Assembly (NCBI RefSeq): GCF_000276665.1
Contig: NW_004955487.1
Location: forward strand, 9,410,358-9,474,357
Source: Chinchilla lanigera
Taxonomy: Eukaryota; Chordata; Mammalia; Rodentia; Chinchillidae
DNA length: 64,000 nt
Reading direction: 5' to 3'
Below, piece by piece: positions 1 to 10,637 of this stretch. Under the pieces are notes generated by a model. It had not been told where the DNA came from and did no database searches. It was given only the letters and a program-made list of their open reading frames with translations. The position numbers and the translations under genes were made by a program. How positions within the stretch are numbered: position 1 is the first letter of the stretch; every line of letters begins with the position of its first letter.

Positions 1-11
1 AAAAAAAAAAA
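1..11. repeat. Poly-A run at window edge
   Basis: Eleven A residues open the window. This may be the tail of a retroposon whose body lies outside the window, which cannot be decided from here. Confidence 0.5.
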
Positions 12-1085
12 GATGTACACTCATTCTCCTGGTGATTTTGTTCACAAGAGCAAGGCAGAACAATGTCCTGCAATTCTTTCACTAGGAAGCCTTCCATACC
101 TAGAGGAGAATTGTTTTGAAGACATGCACTATACTGAGAGTAGATTGCAGGATGAATCAGTGAAAACAGTGATCACTAGCTGGCCCAAAGTGAGGCTCTG
201 AAATTGTGAATGCTGAACACAATAGGGCTGATGTCATTTGAGGGTGACATCATGACCCTAACTCGTGGCCATGCTGTGGAAACTGCTGGCCCTGAGATCT
301 ATCTAAGCTGTGAAGAAAGTGATAAAAGTAACATGAAGCCCATGACAGCCAGGCCAGAAGTGACTCAAGTTCTTCTACCCACCCTGATCTGAACTATTCA
401 TGCAGCTCCACATAACCACCAGGTAAGCAGGTCATTGTGGGAAATCACATGAGCTGTGTGCTGAGCAAAATTGTCTCTGTCCCAGGGAGCAACACAGATG
501 ATGCTGTAGCATAGGAGTGATATTCAGCTTTGGTGCTTGAGGTGGGAGCAGGGGAGCTGGGAAAGATGTCATGGTCTCCAAAGAGCCTGAAGACCCTGCC
601 TGTGGCAGTATTAGTATGATCAGAAATGCTTGGAGTTGCAAGTGGGGAATGCAGGGGGTTTGATGCCAATTGATTTCAGCATCAAGTGGAAATTCTGTGC
701 CAAACATATATCAGGAAAATTTATCACTGGCTGTGAAAGGGCCTTGGACAAGAGGCTCTCACAACTTCAAGCTGGGACACTGAGTGGCCCAGGGCTCAGA
801 GCTGGGACTCAGCCAAAGTGGGACTAACCCAAGACCTCCTGGTTAGGGACCCAGTAGCAGGGAGACCAGGGATTAAAATCAGGCAAGACAGAGAGGCTGT
901 GTCCTTTGGTCGGGACAGGGGACTGGTGATGAGTTCCACCTGGTAGAGACCAGTAAAAGGGACAGCAAAACATTTCTGCAATCCACTGAAGGGCCTGGGA
1001 TCAGTAACTTGCACTTTATTCTTATAGAGTGGTACCTGAACTGGTGATAATTCCATTTTAAGTAACTTTTTACTTGGCTTCTCTA
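12..1085. other. No recognised feature
   Basis: Mixed-composition unique DNA. Short open frames up to about 90 codons occur on both strands but none shows a domain, a codon bias I can see, or splice-site context. I recognise no repeat family here. Confidence 0.5.
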
Positions 1086-1089
1086 CTTT

Positions 1090-1394
1090 AAATGTTTAGC
1101 ATAGTTCTGGGCGTGGGTGATGAATTTACTGAGGAGGGAAGACCCACCCTGGATGTGGATGGCATGAACCAATAGGCTTGCAGCCTGGATGGAACAAAAG
1201 GAGAAAGGAAGGCTCACTGCTTCCTGTCTATTTTGGCATGGACTGCTTGTCTTCTGCCATGCTACCCTACCTTGGAGCCAGTTGACTAAGGACTGAAACC
1301 TCTGCAAATTGTGAGCCCAAATAAACCTCTCTTCCTTTAACTTTTAGGTGTTGAATATTTTGTCCTGGCAATGAGAAAAGTAACCAAGTATAAA
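1090..1394 (+). mobile_element. MaLR-type LTR fragment
   Basis: The segment has the order typical of rodent MaLR LTRs. A 'gacccaccctggatgtggat' block (1141-1160) comes first, then a CT-rich stretch, then 'gtgagcccaaataaacctct' with its AATAAA polyadenylation signal (about 1312-1330), then a degenerate end near 'gagaaaagtaaccaagta'. The 5' edge is not sharp and I see no target duplication. It is an LTR fragment or an old solo LTR; no internal region is adjacent. Confidence 0.7.
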
Positions 1395-1856
1395 AATGAT
1401 TAGCATCATTTTATTCAGCTTCATATCTTCTCTTCGGTCCCTCTCAGTGGGCAGCAGGGATGGCCTAATTTTATCTGAGAAACCAGGGGAATGAGTCTTG
1501 GAGGGTGTGAATCATTGTGTTTTTATTTGCTTTATGAATAAAGAGTCCCATCTACCCATGTGGTGACTTTACAGATACCAAACAGGGCACCTCCTGTGCA
1601 TGCGCAGGCCTGGGGCTGGATGGTGGTTCAGTAGAGGTGACTGTTGTGTTCCCTGCTCGAGGAGTCTATAGTCTGGTTAGTGCTATAGTTCATTGACTCT
1701 GGAGAGGTGAATGCTTGCTTCTTCCAACTCCAAAGTTTGTGAACCTTTTTCTATTTCAGTATTAGCTCCATCTTCCAACTCATTCATCCACAATGCTTGA
1801 CTTTAAAGGGTGGGGACAGACATTAGAATGTTTTCCCATGAGCAAACCCTAGACCA
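1395..1856. other. No recognised feature
   Basis: Unique AT-balanced DNA between an LTR and a DNA-transposon remnant. No coding or RNA signal was found. Confidence 0.5.
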
Positions 1857-1990
1857 AAGGCCAGCAAACTATGGCCCAAGCCAAACCTCACGTTTATGAT
1901 GAGCTGGATTGGAACCCAACCATGCCCACCTCATACATGTTGCCTGTGACTACTTGAGAGCTGTGCTGGCAGCTCTGAGCAGTTGCAGCA
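1857..1990 (+). mobile_element. Old hAT-type DNA transposon remnant
   Basis: The start, with 'ggccagcaaactatggccca', resembles the terminal region of the old mammalian hAT-Charlie nonautonomous family whose ends read like 'ggtcggcaaactatggcccg'. The body has the diverged 'aacccaaccatgcccacctc' block expected next. Only the 5' half is present. The family assignment is from memory of the consensus. The 3' half of a similar element lies at 26195-26302. Confidence 0.55.
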
Positions 1991-2145
1991 GGAAGCATGG
2001 GTCCCAGAACCTCAACTAGTGATGGCAAGTCTTGAAGGCATTACCCAGGCCTGCCTGGATCAGGCTTTAGAGCTCTTTATCCTAAATGAACTGTGGTGTC
2101 CATATCTAAAGCCACACCTTCCACTTTTGTGCCAGATGCCAGACC

Positions 2146-2362
2146 CTCCTTTTTCCCCTCCACTTCCTTTTCCTCCTCTCTTTCTCTCTTCTTCCTTCTC
2201 CCTTACTGCTCCCTCTCTTTCATCTCTTCCTCCTCCTCCTCTTTCACTTTGTCCTCCTCTTCTTCATCATCTTTTCCTATTCTTTTCCTTCTCTTTCTCC
2301 TCCTCTTCCTTTTCCTCCCCACTCTCCTCTTCTTCCTCCTCTTCTTCCTCTTTTGTCTCTTT
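2146..2362. repeat. Polypyrimidine (CT/CTT-rich) low-complexity tract
   Basis: Over 200 bases are almost entirely C and T, with many CTC, CTT and TCC runs. This creates artificial open frames rich in Ser, Pro, Leu and Phe on the plus strand and Glu, Lys and Arg on the minus strand. The 238-codon frame at 1983-2699 is explained by this tract plus flanking repeats and is not a gene. Confidence 0.9.
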
Positions 2363-2460
2363 TGAGGTGTGGTCTGCACAGGCTGATCTTGAACTCTTGA
2401 TTTCCCTGCCACAGCCTCCTGAGTGTTGGGGAGCCAGGTGTGTGCCACAGTCCTGGCTCC
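2350..2460 (-). mobile_element. B1 SINE (7SL-derived), minus strand
   Basis: The reverse complement has the B1 layout: 'tggctcc...cacacctggctcccc' at the start, the 'gaggctg' / 'caggag' region as 'cctcctgagtgttggg', and the central 'gatcttgaactcttg' block. It is diverged and merges at its 3' end into the adjacent pyrimidine tract. Confidence 0.75.
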
Positions 2461-2890
2461 TACTCATCTTTCCTACCTGGCTCTGGAATCCTCTACTTGT
2501 GCTTATGCCACTGCCTTGCACTTGTCACCCCTCCTCAGGTCTGTGGATGGACCCTCTTCTCTCTCAGCCTGGCCTTGGAGAGTCCAAGGCGCATCCCTCA
2601 GTCCTTTCATGTCCTTGCTTCCCTCTCTGCTCCCAGGGTCTTCTTGGGTCTTTTTGGTGGCAGTTAGCGTGGGCTGCTGGAGCAAATCAGCATAAATGAT
2701 AATTACCTCTAAGGGTGCCAGCATGTTTGGTCCTTGCCCACCTATGCACCACTTCCACCATCTTGCTCATGACCCCATAGCTTCCTAACTGGCTTCTTTG
2801 CCTCTCCTCTTCCTTCTCCTGCCCTCACCCATTTCCTCAGTGTATTCTTCAGAGAGAAGTCAAACAGTTACTCTTTTAAAAGAGGTCATA
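2461..2890. other. No recognised feature
   Basis: GC-balanced unique DNA. The open frames are short and without recognisable motifs. Confidence 0.5.
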
Positions 2891-2891
2891 T

Positions 2892-3006
2892 TAGACAAGC
2901 ATGGTGGTACACACTTGTAATCCAGTACATGGGAGGCTGAGGCTGGAGGATCAAGAGTTTGAGGCCAACCTGGACTAAATAATATGACCCTGTCCAAAAC
3001 AAACAA
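2892..3006 (+). mobile_element. B1 monomer SINE
   Basis: It carries the B1 landmarks in order: 'agcatggtggtacacacttg', 'gggaggctgaggctggagga', 'gaggccaacctgg' and an A-rich tail 'aaaacaaacaaa'. No ID half follows, so this copy is a monomer. Confidence 0.85.
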
Positions 3007-4220
3007 AGTGGTCAAATGATATTTGTCCTTTCTTTGTCCTCTTCAGGGGTTCCCCACTTCATTCAGAATAAAAGCCCCACCCTCAGCAGAGCACCAGGTG
3101 TGACCTGTAGACTCGGTTCTCTAGGAACTGGACCCACTTCTCTGATGTTATCTTTCTCTTCTGCACCTCTGTCCCTGTCCTGGCCACTCTGTCCTTCAAC
3201 TCTTCGAATGTACAGGCATCCTGCTGTTGCAGGGCCTCTGCATGGCTTGTCCCTAGTATCTGAGGCTCACTTCTGGTAGATTCACAGTCTTTGCAAGGAG
3301 GTCGCCTGTGCAGCGCAGGGTGTTTACTTACTGAGAATTGCAAATTGCCATTCCCATGTCCTGTCTCCTCAGCTGCACAACACTGGTCCTTCTAGCACAA
3401 TGTCTTTCTTTCCTTATTTATAGTCTCGATTATTGACTGCTCCTTTCCCATCCCTACAAGCAAGATCTGCTTGGACAGTAAGCATGGTCTTCTCTGCTCC
3501 CCAGTCTCTCCCATGGGCATGGACAAAGCCATTGCACTCAGTGAACATTTTTCCAGTTAATGAATCTCTAAGTCTGAGGCAGGAACCCTTTCAGATAATC
3601 GATGGTGTGCTCTAGCCTCACGAAGAAAACACTGTGGAGAGAGATAGGGTTGGGTGCTGCCAGGAAGAGGAGGGTCAGGATGGGGTTTGGCTTCTGGCTC
3701 CCATCGAGTGCAGAGTTCCCGGGGCAGGGTTCCATGGGGCTTGTGGTGGGGCAGTCTGCATGGCCCAGATAAGGGTGTCATGTGCCCTGCCCAGGATTTC
3801 TGAGCACAGGGCTATTTTTACCTAACAGAAGGAAGCTAATCTCACAGACGTGCTGTAAAGGTCTGAAACACGCTGTCTCAGGCGGGCTGGTGAGCCATGC
3901 CCTCGCCTCGGCACATGGCAGGCCAGACGGTGCTGGAGCCCCAGGAAAGAATGCACAGATTGTTCGGTCCAGGGAAGATTTCCTCTATGTCCCCATGGTG
4001 CCCCAGTATTGATATGGGGAGTCTTTCTGGGGGGAGAGGTCAGAATCACCATAGGGTTGGGATTATTCTTTACCACCTGTAAAGTCCCCTACCTGGAACA
4101 AGTGACATAACTACTAAGCACCTTGATTTGATTTCCCTAACAGTGGGGTTAAAAGTGTCTACTCATTCACAATGGACCTTAGAACAAAATGAAATAACAG
4201 GTGAGCGCTCTTGTGCCGTT
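3007..4220. other. No recognised feature
   Basis: About 1.2 kb of relatively GC-rich unique DNA. Several short open frames overlap on both strands without domain signatures. I see no repeat family. Confidence 0.5.
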
Positions 4221-4221
4221 T

Positions 4222-4364
4222 ACTACTTGTCTCACTATGTAGCATAGGCTGGCCCTGAACTCAATGTGTGTGTAGCCCAGGCTGGCTTAGAACTCCCAGC
4301 AATCCTCCTGCCTCAGCCTCTTGAGTGCTGGGATTATAGGCATGTGCCACAACACTTGGCAGCT
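4222..4364 (-). mobile_element. B1 SINE with internal duplication, minus strand
   Basis: The reverse-complement B1 ends in 'ggcatgtgccacaacacttg' and has 'cctcagcctcttgagtgctg' and 'ggattatagg'. The block 'tatgtagcataggctggccc' is followed by a second, similar block 'gtgtagcccaggctggctta', so this copy has the internal tandem duplication known for part of the rodent B1 group. Confidence 0.85.
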
Positions 4365-4724
4365 TTTGTCTATTTTAGAGTGTAAGGCAAGGCCTACAAT
4401 TACAATTACAAAACAACAAATGATAACTTGTAAAACACTGAATTAATAAAATCTGAAATGATTAGGAGCCGTTTGCTGTCCCTCTGCATTCAATCCAAAC
4501 TTGTGTTCAGTCAGGAGGTCTGGTAAAGGTCTTTCTCAAGGAGTGACAGGTTTGGGACTCACGTGGGGTCACGGAGGAAGGCCAGACACCATCACCAGAT
4601 TCCCAAGTGTGTTTGGCTCTGCCTCTTGACCTCATTTATTTCAGATGATGATTACTGATTTACCACTCTGCTCCAAGTCTCTTAGGATGCACTACTCCGT
4701 GAGTCACAGCACTAGGGAAATGTT
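4365..4724. other. No recognised feature
   Basis: Unique DNA between a B1 and a MIR-like fragment. No supported feature was seen. Confidence 0.5.
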
Positions 4725-4727
4725 TAC

Positions 4728-4830
4728 AGACCTAGTCTGCAGATGAGGAATTGTAGGGTCTGATGGGTAAAAAGATTTTCCCATACTGCACACCATAACT
4801 GCAAGGCAGAATCAAGCTTTGGGTTTTGCT
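4728..4830 (-). mobile_element. MIR fragment (probable)
   Basis: 'cagatgaggaattgtagggt' followed by a degenerate 'acacagc...aaggcagaatcaagc' matches the reverse complement of the MIR core, where the usual reading is 'cagatgaggaaactgaggct' then 'ggcagagc'. It is highly diverged. Confidence 0.55.
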
Positions 4831-4974
4831 GGCTCCAAGTCTTTGGGTTGTTTTTCACAACCCACCTGTATTGCACAAATTCTCCTTAATATTTGGCAGT
4901 ATGACTCTCCCAAGAGAACTCACAGGTACTGTGAACTTCATATCAGCATATACATGCTTCTGAGCTAACATCTG

Positions 4975-5178
4975 TTGTAATGGATTGGATGTTTGTGTGT
5001 TTTCCAAATTCTGTTGAAATCTTAAGTCTCATGGAATAATACTAGGAGATGGCCCAGGAGGTGATCAAGTCATGAGTGCAGAGCCTTCATTCATGTAGCT
5101 GGGACCCTTACATAAAGACCCCAGGAATCTCTCCTCCTTCGTTCTCCCTCCTTTTCTCTTTCAGAAGATTTGTTCTTC
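4975..5178 (+). mobile_element. MaLR (MLT/MST-like) LTR fragment
   Basis: The order 'ctgttgaaatcttaagtctc', 'tactaggagatggcccagga', 'ggtgatcaagtcatgagtgc', 'acccttacataaagacccca' reproduces the middle of an old ERVL-MaLR LTR. The 3' part is missing, and a B1-dID SINE follows at 5205. Confidence 0.65.
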
Positions 5179-5204
5179 ACTGACAGTCATGTCCAAGAAA
5201 TGAT

Positions 5205-5430
5205 TCTGCAGGTGTGGTGGCACAGATCTGTAATCCTAACACTCTGAGAGGCTGAATCAGGAGGATCAAAAGTTCCAGCTCAGCCTGGGCAATTTGGTGA
5301 CTTAAAGAGACTGCCTCAAAATGAAATGAAATGAAATAATGAAATGAAAGGAAATAAAATAAAATAAAATGGCTGAGGATGTAGCTCTGTGTGAAGGCCT
5401 TGGGTTCAGTCAGGAAAACCAAAAAAAGAA
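5205..5430 (+). mobile_element. B1-dID dimeric SINE
   Basis: The left B1 half has 'ctgtaatcctaacactctga' and 'gcctgggcaatttgg'. It is joined by an A-rich (GAAAT/AAAAT)n linker to an ID half with 'ggctgaggatgtagctctgt' and 'ccttgggttcagtc', ending in an A-rich tail. The expanded simple repeat in the linker is notable. Confidence 0.85.
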
Positions 5431-5697
5431 TGAAATAACAAAGATATTGACTTAGAAGAACTTTAAGTTTTTCCAGCTGTTCTTTATATTAAATGTTTGT
5501 GAACATAGGTCAAGATTTGTATTCTTTAAGTTTATGCTTTTATCTTCTATTTATTTATTCTATACTTACAATATCTATGTCCCAGCACTGGCCAGGGATA
5601 GGTAAATGGCATCAAACAACAGAACTAAGTCCCTCCAGTTGCTTACTCTAGAATCAGAATGGGAAACACAATACAACATTGCACACCATGTAATAAA
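5431..5697. other. No recognised feature
   Basis: AT-rich unique DNA without a supported feature. Confidence 0.5.
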
Positions 5698-5702
5698 CTC
5701 AG

Positions 5703-6053
5703 TGTCTTGGTTACTTTACTCTCATTGCTGGGACAAAATACCTGACACCCAAAATTAAGGAAGGAAAGGTTTATTTCGCTTACAGTTTGTGAAGCTTTCG
5801 GTCCATACTTGGCAGGTTACAAGGCAGAGTCGCATGTGGCAGAGGGCTACAGCTCATGGCGGCAGAACACAGCAAAAGCAACAAACACAAAAGGGAGGAA
5901 TGGCCACAAGCAGCCTCTTCCTCTCCCTTACGTATGCAAACTATCCACCCCAGGGCGCATGTAGCTCTCACACCCATAATCAATCAATCTCTAAAAGCCT
6001 GCCCCGTGACCTCATGAGGCTTTGGGGGGGACACCCAGACACAAACCATAACA
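5703..6053 (-). mobile_element. Solo MaLR LTR with 5-bp target duplication
   Basis: A 351-bp LTR lies in minus orientation, beginning 'tgtcttggttactttactct' and ending 'cagacacaaaccataaca' (TG...CA ends). The flanking bases are 'ctcag' at 5698-5702 and 'ctcag' at 6054-6058, a perfect 5-bp duplication as expected for ERVL-class integration. The block 'aaggtttatttcgcttacag' is the reverse complement of the polyadenylation region. No internal region is present, so this is a solo LTR. Confidence 0.88.
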
Positions 6054-6337
6054 CTCAGGTAAGATGTCAGAGGAGACAGAGATACTTTATAAGAACAGGT
6101 GGTAGGGGAGGGCCTTTGTGGAGTGAGAATATTTAACTGAAGATTTGAGTGAAGTTATTTTTCGTAAGTAAATTCTTTATTCCTAAGTGATCATGAGGCA
6201 GGGTGGCCCTCTAGCTTTATGGTAAAATCTGTACTACAGGTGAAAAAGATCACTGCAGTGGCCTTGCTGTATAGGCATATTACCATTTTGTGATGATGAG
6301 AATATTTTCATAACATCCTAAGGCACTGTGTTCACTA
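6054..6337. other. No recognised feature
   Basis: Unique spacer between a solo LTR and a B1-dID SINE. Confidence 0.5.
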
Positions 6338-6517
6338 AAATTTTTACATGATCTGTAATTCCAGTGCTCTAGGAGGCCGAAGCAGGAGGACATCAAGTTT
6401 GAGCCCAACCTACAACTTACTGAACTATTAAGATACTGTCTTGACATTTGAAGGGAGAGGGGAATGTAGCCCAATGACAGGGCCCTGGGTCCAACTCCCA
6501 GTATTGAAAAAAATTAA
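6338..6517 (+). mobile_element. B1-dID dimeric SINE, diverged
   Basis: The B1 half shows 'atctgtaattccagtgctct' and 'ggaggccgaagcaggaggac'. The ID half shows 'aggggaatgtagcccaatga', 'ggccctgggtcc' and 'cccagtattg', then an A-rich end. Confidence 0.8.
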
Positions 6518-7750
6518 ACTCAAGTATGTCCTCCTTTAACATTCTTTGGAAGTTTTTTTCCTGTGAGCCAAAATGGTTAGTTCTTCACCCAAAACTTTAC
6601 TTTCACCTTCCTGGACCACAGCAAGGCATGTTTCCCAGAATCCTTTGCAGCTAGGTGTGGACATATGCCCAAGTTATAGCTGAGGAAGTCTGGACAAATC
6701 AAACCCACTGGTAGGCCTGGCCTATGAAATCCTCTGGCTTAAAGGACCTTCTTTTCTCTCTGTCAATGCAACACAGATGATAATGAGGCCTTTGCTATAA
6801 CAGAGAAGGCATTCTGGGCCACAGAATGACCACATGAAAGAGAGAACCATAGGTGTTTGTTCACTTTCCCAGGACTGCCAACATGAACTGGAAACAGCCT
6901 TTGATTTCATTGCTCCACACCTGCAAGAGTTTAATTCCATAGCTGTGTTGAGCTAATGTGTGTTGTAGCAGCAAATCTCCCATAACTGCAGCAAATCTCC
7001 CATAACTACTATGTCCTGGAACAGAACAGTCTATCTGCTATACATAGCCATGGCTTTTCACACCTGTATACCATACCACAATTTGTAGATATTCGAGTTG
7101 AATTATGTAACTCATATGCTCCCAAAAGACAAAATGAATGAACATATAAGTGCAGGTATACATTTTCCTACAACTCTATTTTCCTACAATTCTATTTGCT
7201 GCTCAGAGCATGAGCTAGCACATGGCAGATCATATAGTAACACAATGACTAAATGGTTATGCTAATCTGGGCCACCATTTGGTACATGTGGGCCTCACAT
7301 CCCAAATGGGTAAGAGTGGTGTTAGTAGGCATGTGTCTTGCTTGTGGACATTGAGGGACCAATGTCGCCAGGTGGCTGTACACATCGCAGAGAGACTTCC
7401 AACATCCTCCCCTGTCCAAGGGACAAGTTACATTGTTCCTAGCTAAGCAAAAGTGGGAGAAGAGCAGTCAGAAATTATCTTCCCACCTGTTTTATTTCTG
7501 TGGTGATTTGAATGGTAAAATTTGAATTAAAGATCATTTAGAAAAGGTGCTGGAGGTCGAAATATGAAATTACTACCAGCTGTAGGTTCTAGCATAGCTC
7601 ACCTGTTCAGTCTATAGTATGGGGTGTTGCCTTCCTTCTGAAGGGGAAGGTAGTGGAAACCTGAGATCAGATGTAGAGACCACACTTGGTTTTCAAAATT
7701 TATTTTCAAGCACCATTGATACCTGCCAGACACAGAGCTATGCCCTTTGT
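6518..7750. other. No recognised feature except a small tandem duplication
   Basis: Unique DNA. A perfect head-to-tail duplication of a 20-base unit, 'gcagcaaatctcccataact', occupies 6968-7007. Nothing else can be supported. Confidence 0.5.
6968..7007. repeat. Perfect 20-bp tandem duplication
   Basis: Two identical adjacent copies of a 20-base unit (6968-6987 and 6988-7007). The lack of any difference suggests a recent event or an assembly slip. Confidence 0.9.
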
Positions 7751-7754
7751 ACAC

Positions 7755-8120
7755 TGCTATGACTTAGGTCTAGAGTATTCTTCCAAAGCTTTGTGTTCAA
7801 AGGTGGGACCTTTGGAAGGTGATTGAATGATGGGGGCACTAAAACTGACCTCCTTTTAGGAGGTGGGTTCTGGTAGTCACTGGCGGCATGGACCGGAAGA
7901 CTCCACCTCGCTCCCTGGCTTCTCCCTTTGCTCCCTGCTTCCTGTTCAGCATGATGTGAGCAGCTCGCCTCTGCCATCATGATGTTCCACCATGATGTTC
8001 CTGCTTTGGAGCCAGCTGACTGTGGGCTGAATCCTCTAAAAACTGTGAGCCAAAATAGATCTCTCCTCCTCAAGTTGGGGTGTCAGATATTACATCCTAC
8101 TTACAGGAAGGTGATGGAGA
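7755..8120 (+). mobile_element. MaLR LTR, degenerate
   Basis: The blocks appear in order: 'ggtgggacctttggaaggtg', 'attgaatgatgggggcacta', 'gcttctccctttgctccctg', 'atgatgtgagcagctcgcct', 'tggagccagctgactgtggg' and 'gtgagccaaaatagatctct'. The polyadenylation signal is mutated (AATAGA). The start, near 'gtctagagtattcttcc', is eroded. Confidence 0.8.
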
Positions 8121-10117
8121 CACACATATACACAAAAAATAAATTGCAATCCTTGAACGCTGAGCTGGTTGTCCTGGAAGTGGTGAGCGTCCTGTTACAG
8201 TGGGTGTCAAGCACAGTTGGAGAGCTATGAATCTAGTGCTTCTGGATGTTCTATCTTCTTTATAAATTGTTTCTGGGCATTGACCCAGTTCTAGATTTTG
8301 TTGAGGGTATCCTCTAGAGGGGTACAGTGATGATTCTTTATTTCTCAGTTATATTTAGTACCTTTCCAAAAAGATCTGGCATAGTTTATAAGGTACAAAA
8401 AAAGAAAGGAAGACTAGAACAAGATGAATATAAAACACTAATAAAGGCACATGATTGTTAGCACAATAGGACTTGCAAAATGAGAATTTTGATCATATCC
8501 ACTTGCATACTCTAATGTTCTGCCTGTCCACATATATTAATCTACAGTGTTGACTCTGAATTTCACAGCAGCCAGGGTAAGGGAAGGACAATTGGTTACC
8601 CAGCTCTATATCACACGCAATCAAAGCACATCAAGTCCTCAGAAAAAGCACCAGGTCTCAGAAATGAGACACTGAGACATTTCCTCCAGGGGGTTCTACA
8701 AAGACAATTTGCGGTGTTGTCCTGAACCAAGGTCTCTGTGACACTTTTATAATATGTGTGATAGCAAGAGTGTAAAATCTCAGTGTCAGCTGCTGCTAGG
8801 AAGGCAAAGTGCTCCTGGCCACATTGATATGGAATAAGGGGCAGTGTGATATTGTGCAGGACCACAGCTTCCTAAAGAGTCAATGCCACAGGAGTTTAGC
8901 AGAGTGGACAGTCTGTTTCACAACAAAATTGACATATTTCAGTTCCACAGAAGAGCTACATAAGTCCTAGAGGGCAAAGAGGCTGAGGTTATGCCCTAGC
9001 TGCTGATTAAAGAGGCCAAGAGTCTGATTCTTGCTTGTGATGTTCAGTTCCCTCCTTTCTTCCCTCTTCTGCAAACTGTAAGTTTCTCGAGATTTCTTCT
9101 CCTTTTTCCTTAATCCCTACACCTGAGAGTTAAAAATCTGTGGTTTCCTACTCCTTAGGGAAGCAATCCTTGTTCTTACAATCATTTTAAAACTCCTGCT
9201 TTAAAGAGCTCCATAGTATAAACTGTTACACTCTCACATTAAAAGGCAGCTGAAACCTTGTGAAGCCAGAAGAAATCACATTGCCCACAGGCTGGGCAGA
9301 GCAGGCTGCGATCCCAACTTGGAGCAGAAAATGCTTTGCCACCTGTAGAGGTTGACAGGTATCATGAAGAGAGACTAAAGTGCAGCAGCGAGGGTCTGGT
9401 CATAAAAGAGCTTAAAGCTTGACATTGCCCTTCTTGTGATCCTCTTTCCTGATACAGCCCACTTTAGGAAGGTGATTCAGAGCTTGCATCCAATCTAAGA
9501 GATTTTGATGCCATAAAACAAATGACAAATGGCAAAAAGGAATGGACAACACAAGATTGCCGCATGAGCAGTGTAGATATTTGAAGCACAGCATTGTGGG
9601 TGAGGACCGGGACAGAAAAGAGGCTGGAGATGGGTGACCTGAGAAGGGGCATCTGTTTGCAGCCCTGTGGTGACACAATGATTTGGGACCTGGAGAAGAC
9701 TTACTTAGCACAAAAAAGAATATCCGTGCTAGCAGCTGACTGTAGCATTCTTCCTAAAATCAGGACAAAAACAAAAATCACAATTAATAGTTAACTGTTT
9801 TTCACAGATGTTTGTTCAATCTAGTTTGTAAGTTATTAAACACTGGAGACAAAATAAAAAATAGCAATGGTATTTAGTCTGTAAGGGGGACAGATAGACA
9901 TTCATTGAAAGATTACATGGAGCGTGGAGGTTTGTGTTATTGGTAAATGCTAACTAGGAGAGCTCCTGGGGTAATTGGAGTATGTGTAATTGGAGGTTTG
10001 ATGTAGAGGAAATGTTTCTTGAAGAAAATCAGTCTAGAATCAGGTGGGAGATGTTAGGAGCTTTCCAAGTAAGGAGGGGTGTTTGGGGCAGTGAAGAAAG
10101 GACATATAACAAAGGGA
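8121..10117. other. No recognised feature
   Basis: About 2 kb of unique DNA of average composition. Open frames up to about 99 codons (such as 9412-9711 minus) lack recognisable motifs. No repeat family was recognised. Confidence 0.5.
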
Positions 10118-10479
10118 TATCTTAGTTACTTTTTCATTGCTGGGGAAAAATATTTGACACTCACAAGTTAAAGGAGGAAAGGTTTATTTCGGTTCATGGT
10201 TTATAGAGGTTTAGTCTATCATTGGCATAGCAGAGGGGCTGGCAGAAGAGAAACGGTCCATGGCAAGGCAGGCAGGCAACAGCAAGCACTCAAGACAGGA
10301 GATTATATCCAGATCACTCTGACAGTGACCATCCTCTTCCCACCAGGCTTCACCTCCCAATATCACATCCATCAGTGAACTAATCTAGTATCACCCACCC
10401 TTGATCCAGTCACCTCCCAAAGCACCACCTATGAGTAGCTGCGGAATTGGGGGGAGCATCTAGATATAAGTTGTAATAA
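10118..10479 (-). mobile_element. MaLR LTR, minus strand
   Basis: It begins 'tatcttagttactttttcat', continues 'ggaggaaaggtttatttcgg', and has 'gatccagtcacctcccaaag' near its 5' (right) end, finishing near 'taagttgtaata'. TG/CA termini are mutated, and no clear target duplication is visible. Confidence 0.82.
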
Positions 10480-10489
10480 GAGGTCACAG

Positions 10490-10637
10490 GCCGAGGCAGG
10501 GGAATTCCAAGTTCAAGCCCAGTTTGGGTGAGTTAGCAACACAGGAAGACTATCTCAAATTAAAAAATAAAAAGGAGGGAACTGGGGATATAGCTCAGTG
10601 TGAAGGCCCTGGGTTCCATTCCCAGTACTGTGGAGAA
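10490..10637 (+). mobile_element. B1-dID SINE, 5' truncated
   Basis: It starts inside the B1 half ('gccgaggcaggggaattcca'). After an A-rich linker (10559-10573) comes a well-kept ID half: 'ctggggatatagctcagtgt', 'gaaggccctgggttccattc', 'ccagtactg'. Confidence 0.88.

Noticed and set aside
1983..2699. 238-codon plus-strand open frame rich in Ser, Pro, Leu and Phe
   Set aside because: It runs through a DNA-transposon remnant, a 200-base polypyrimidine tract and a reversed B1 SINE. The composition is that of the low-complexity tract and there is no domain.
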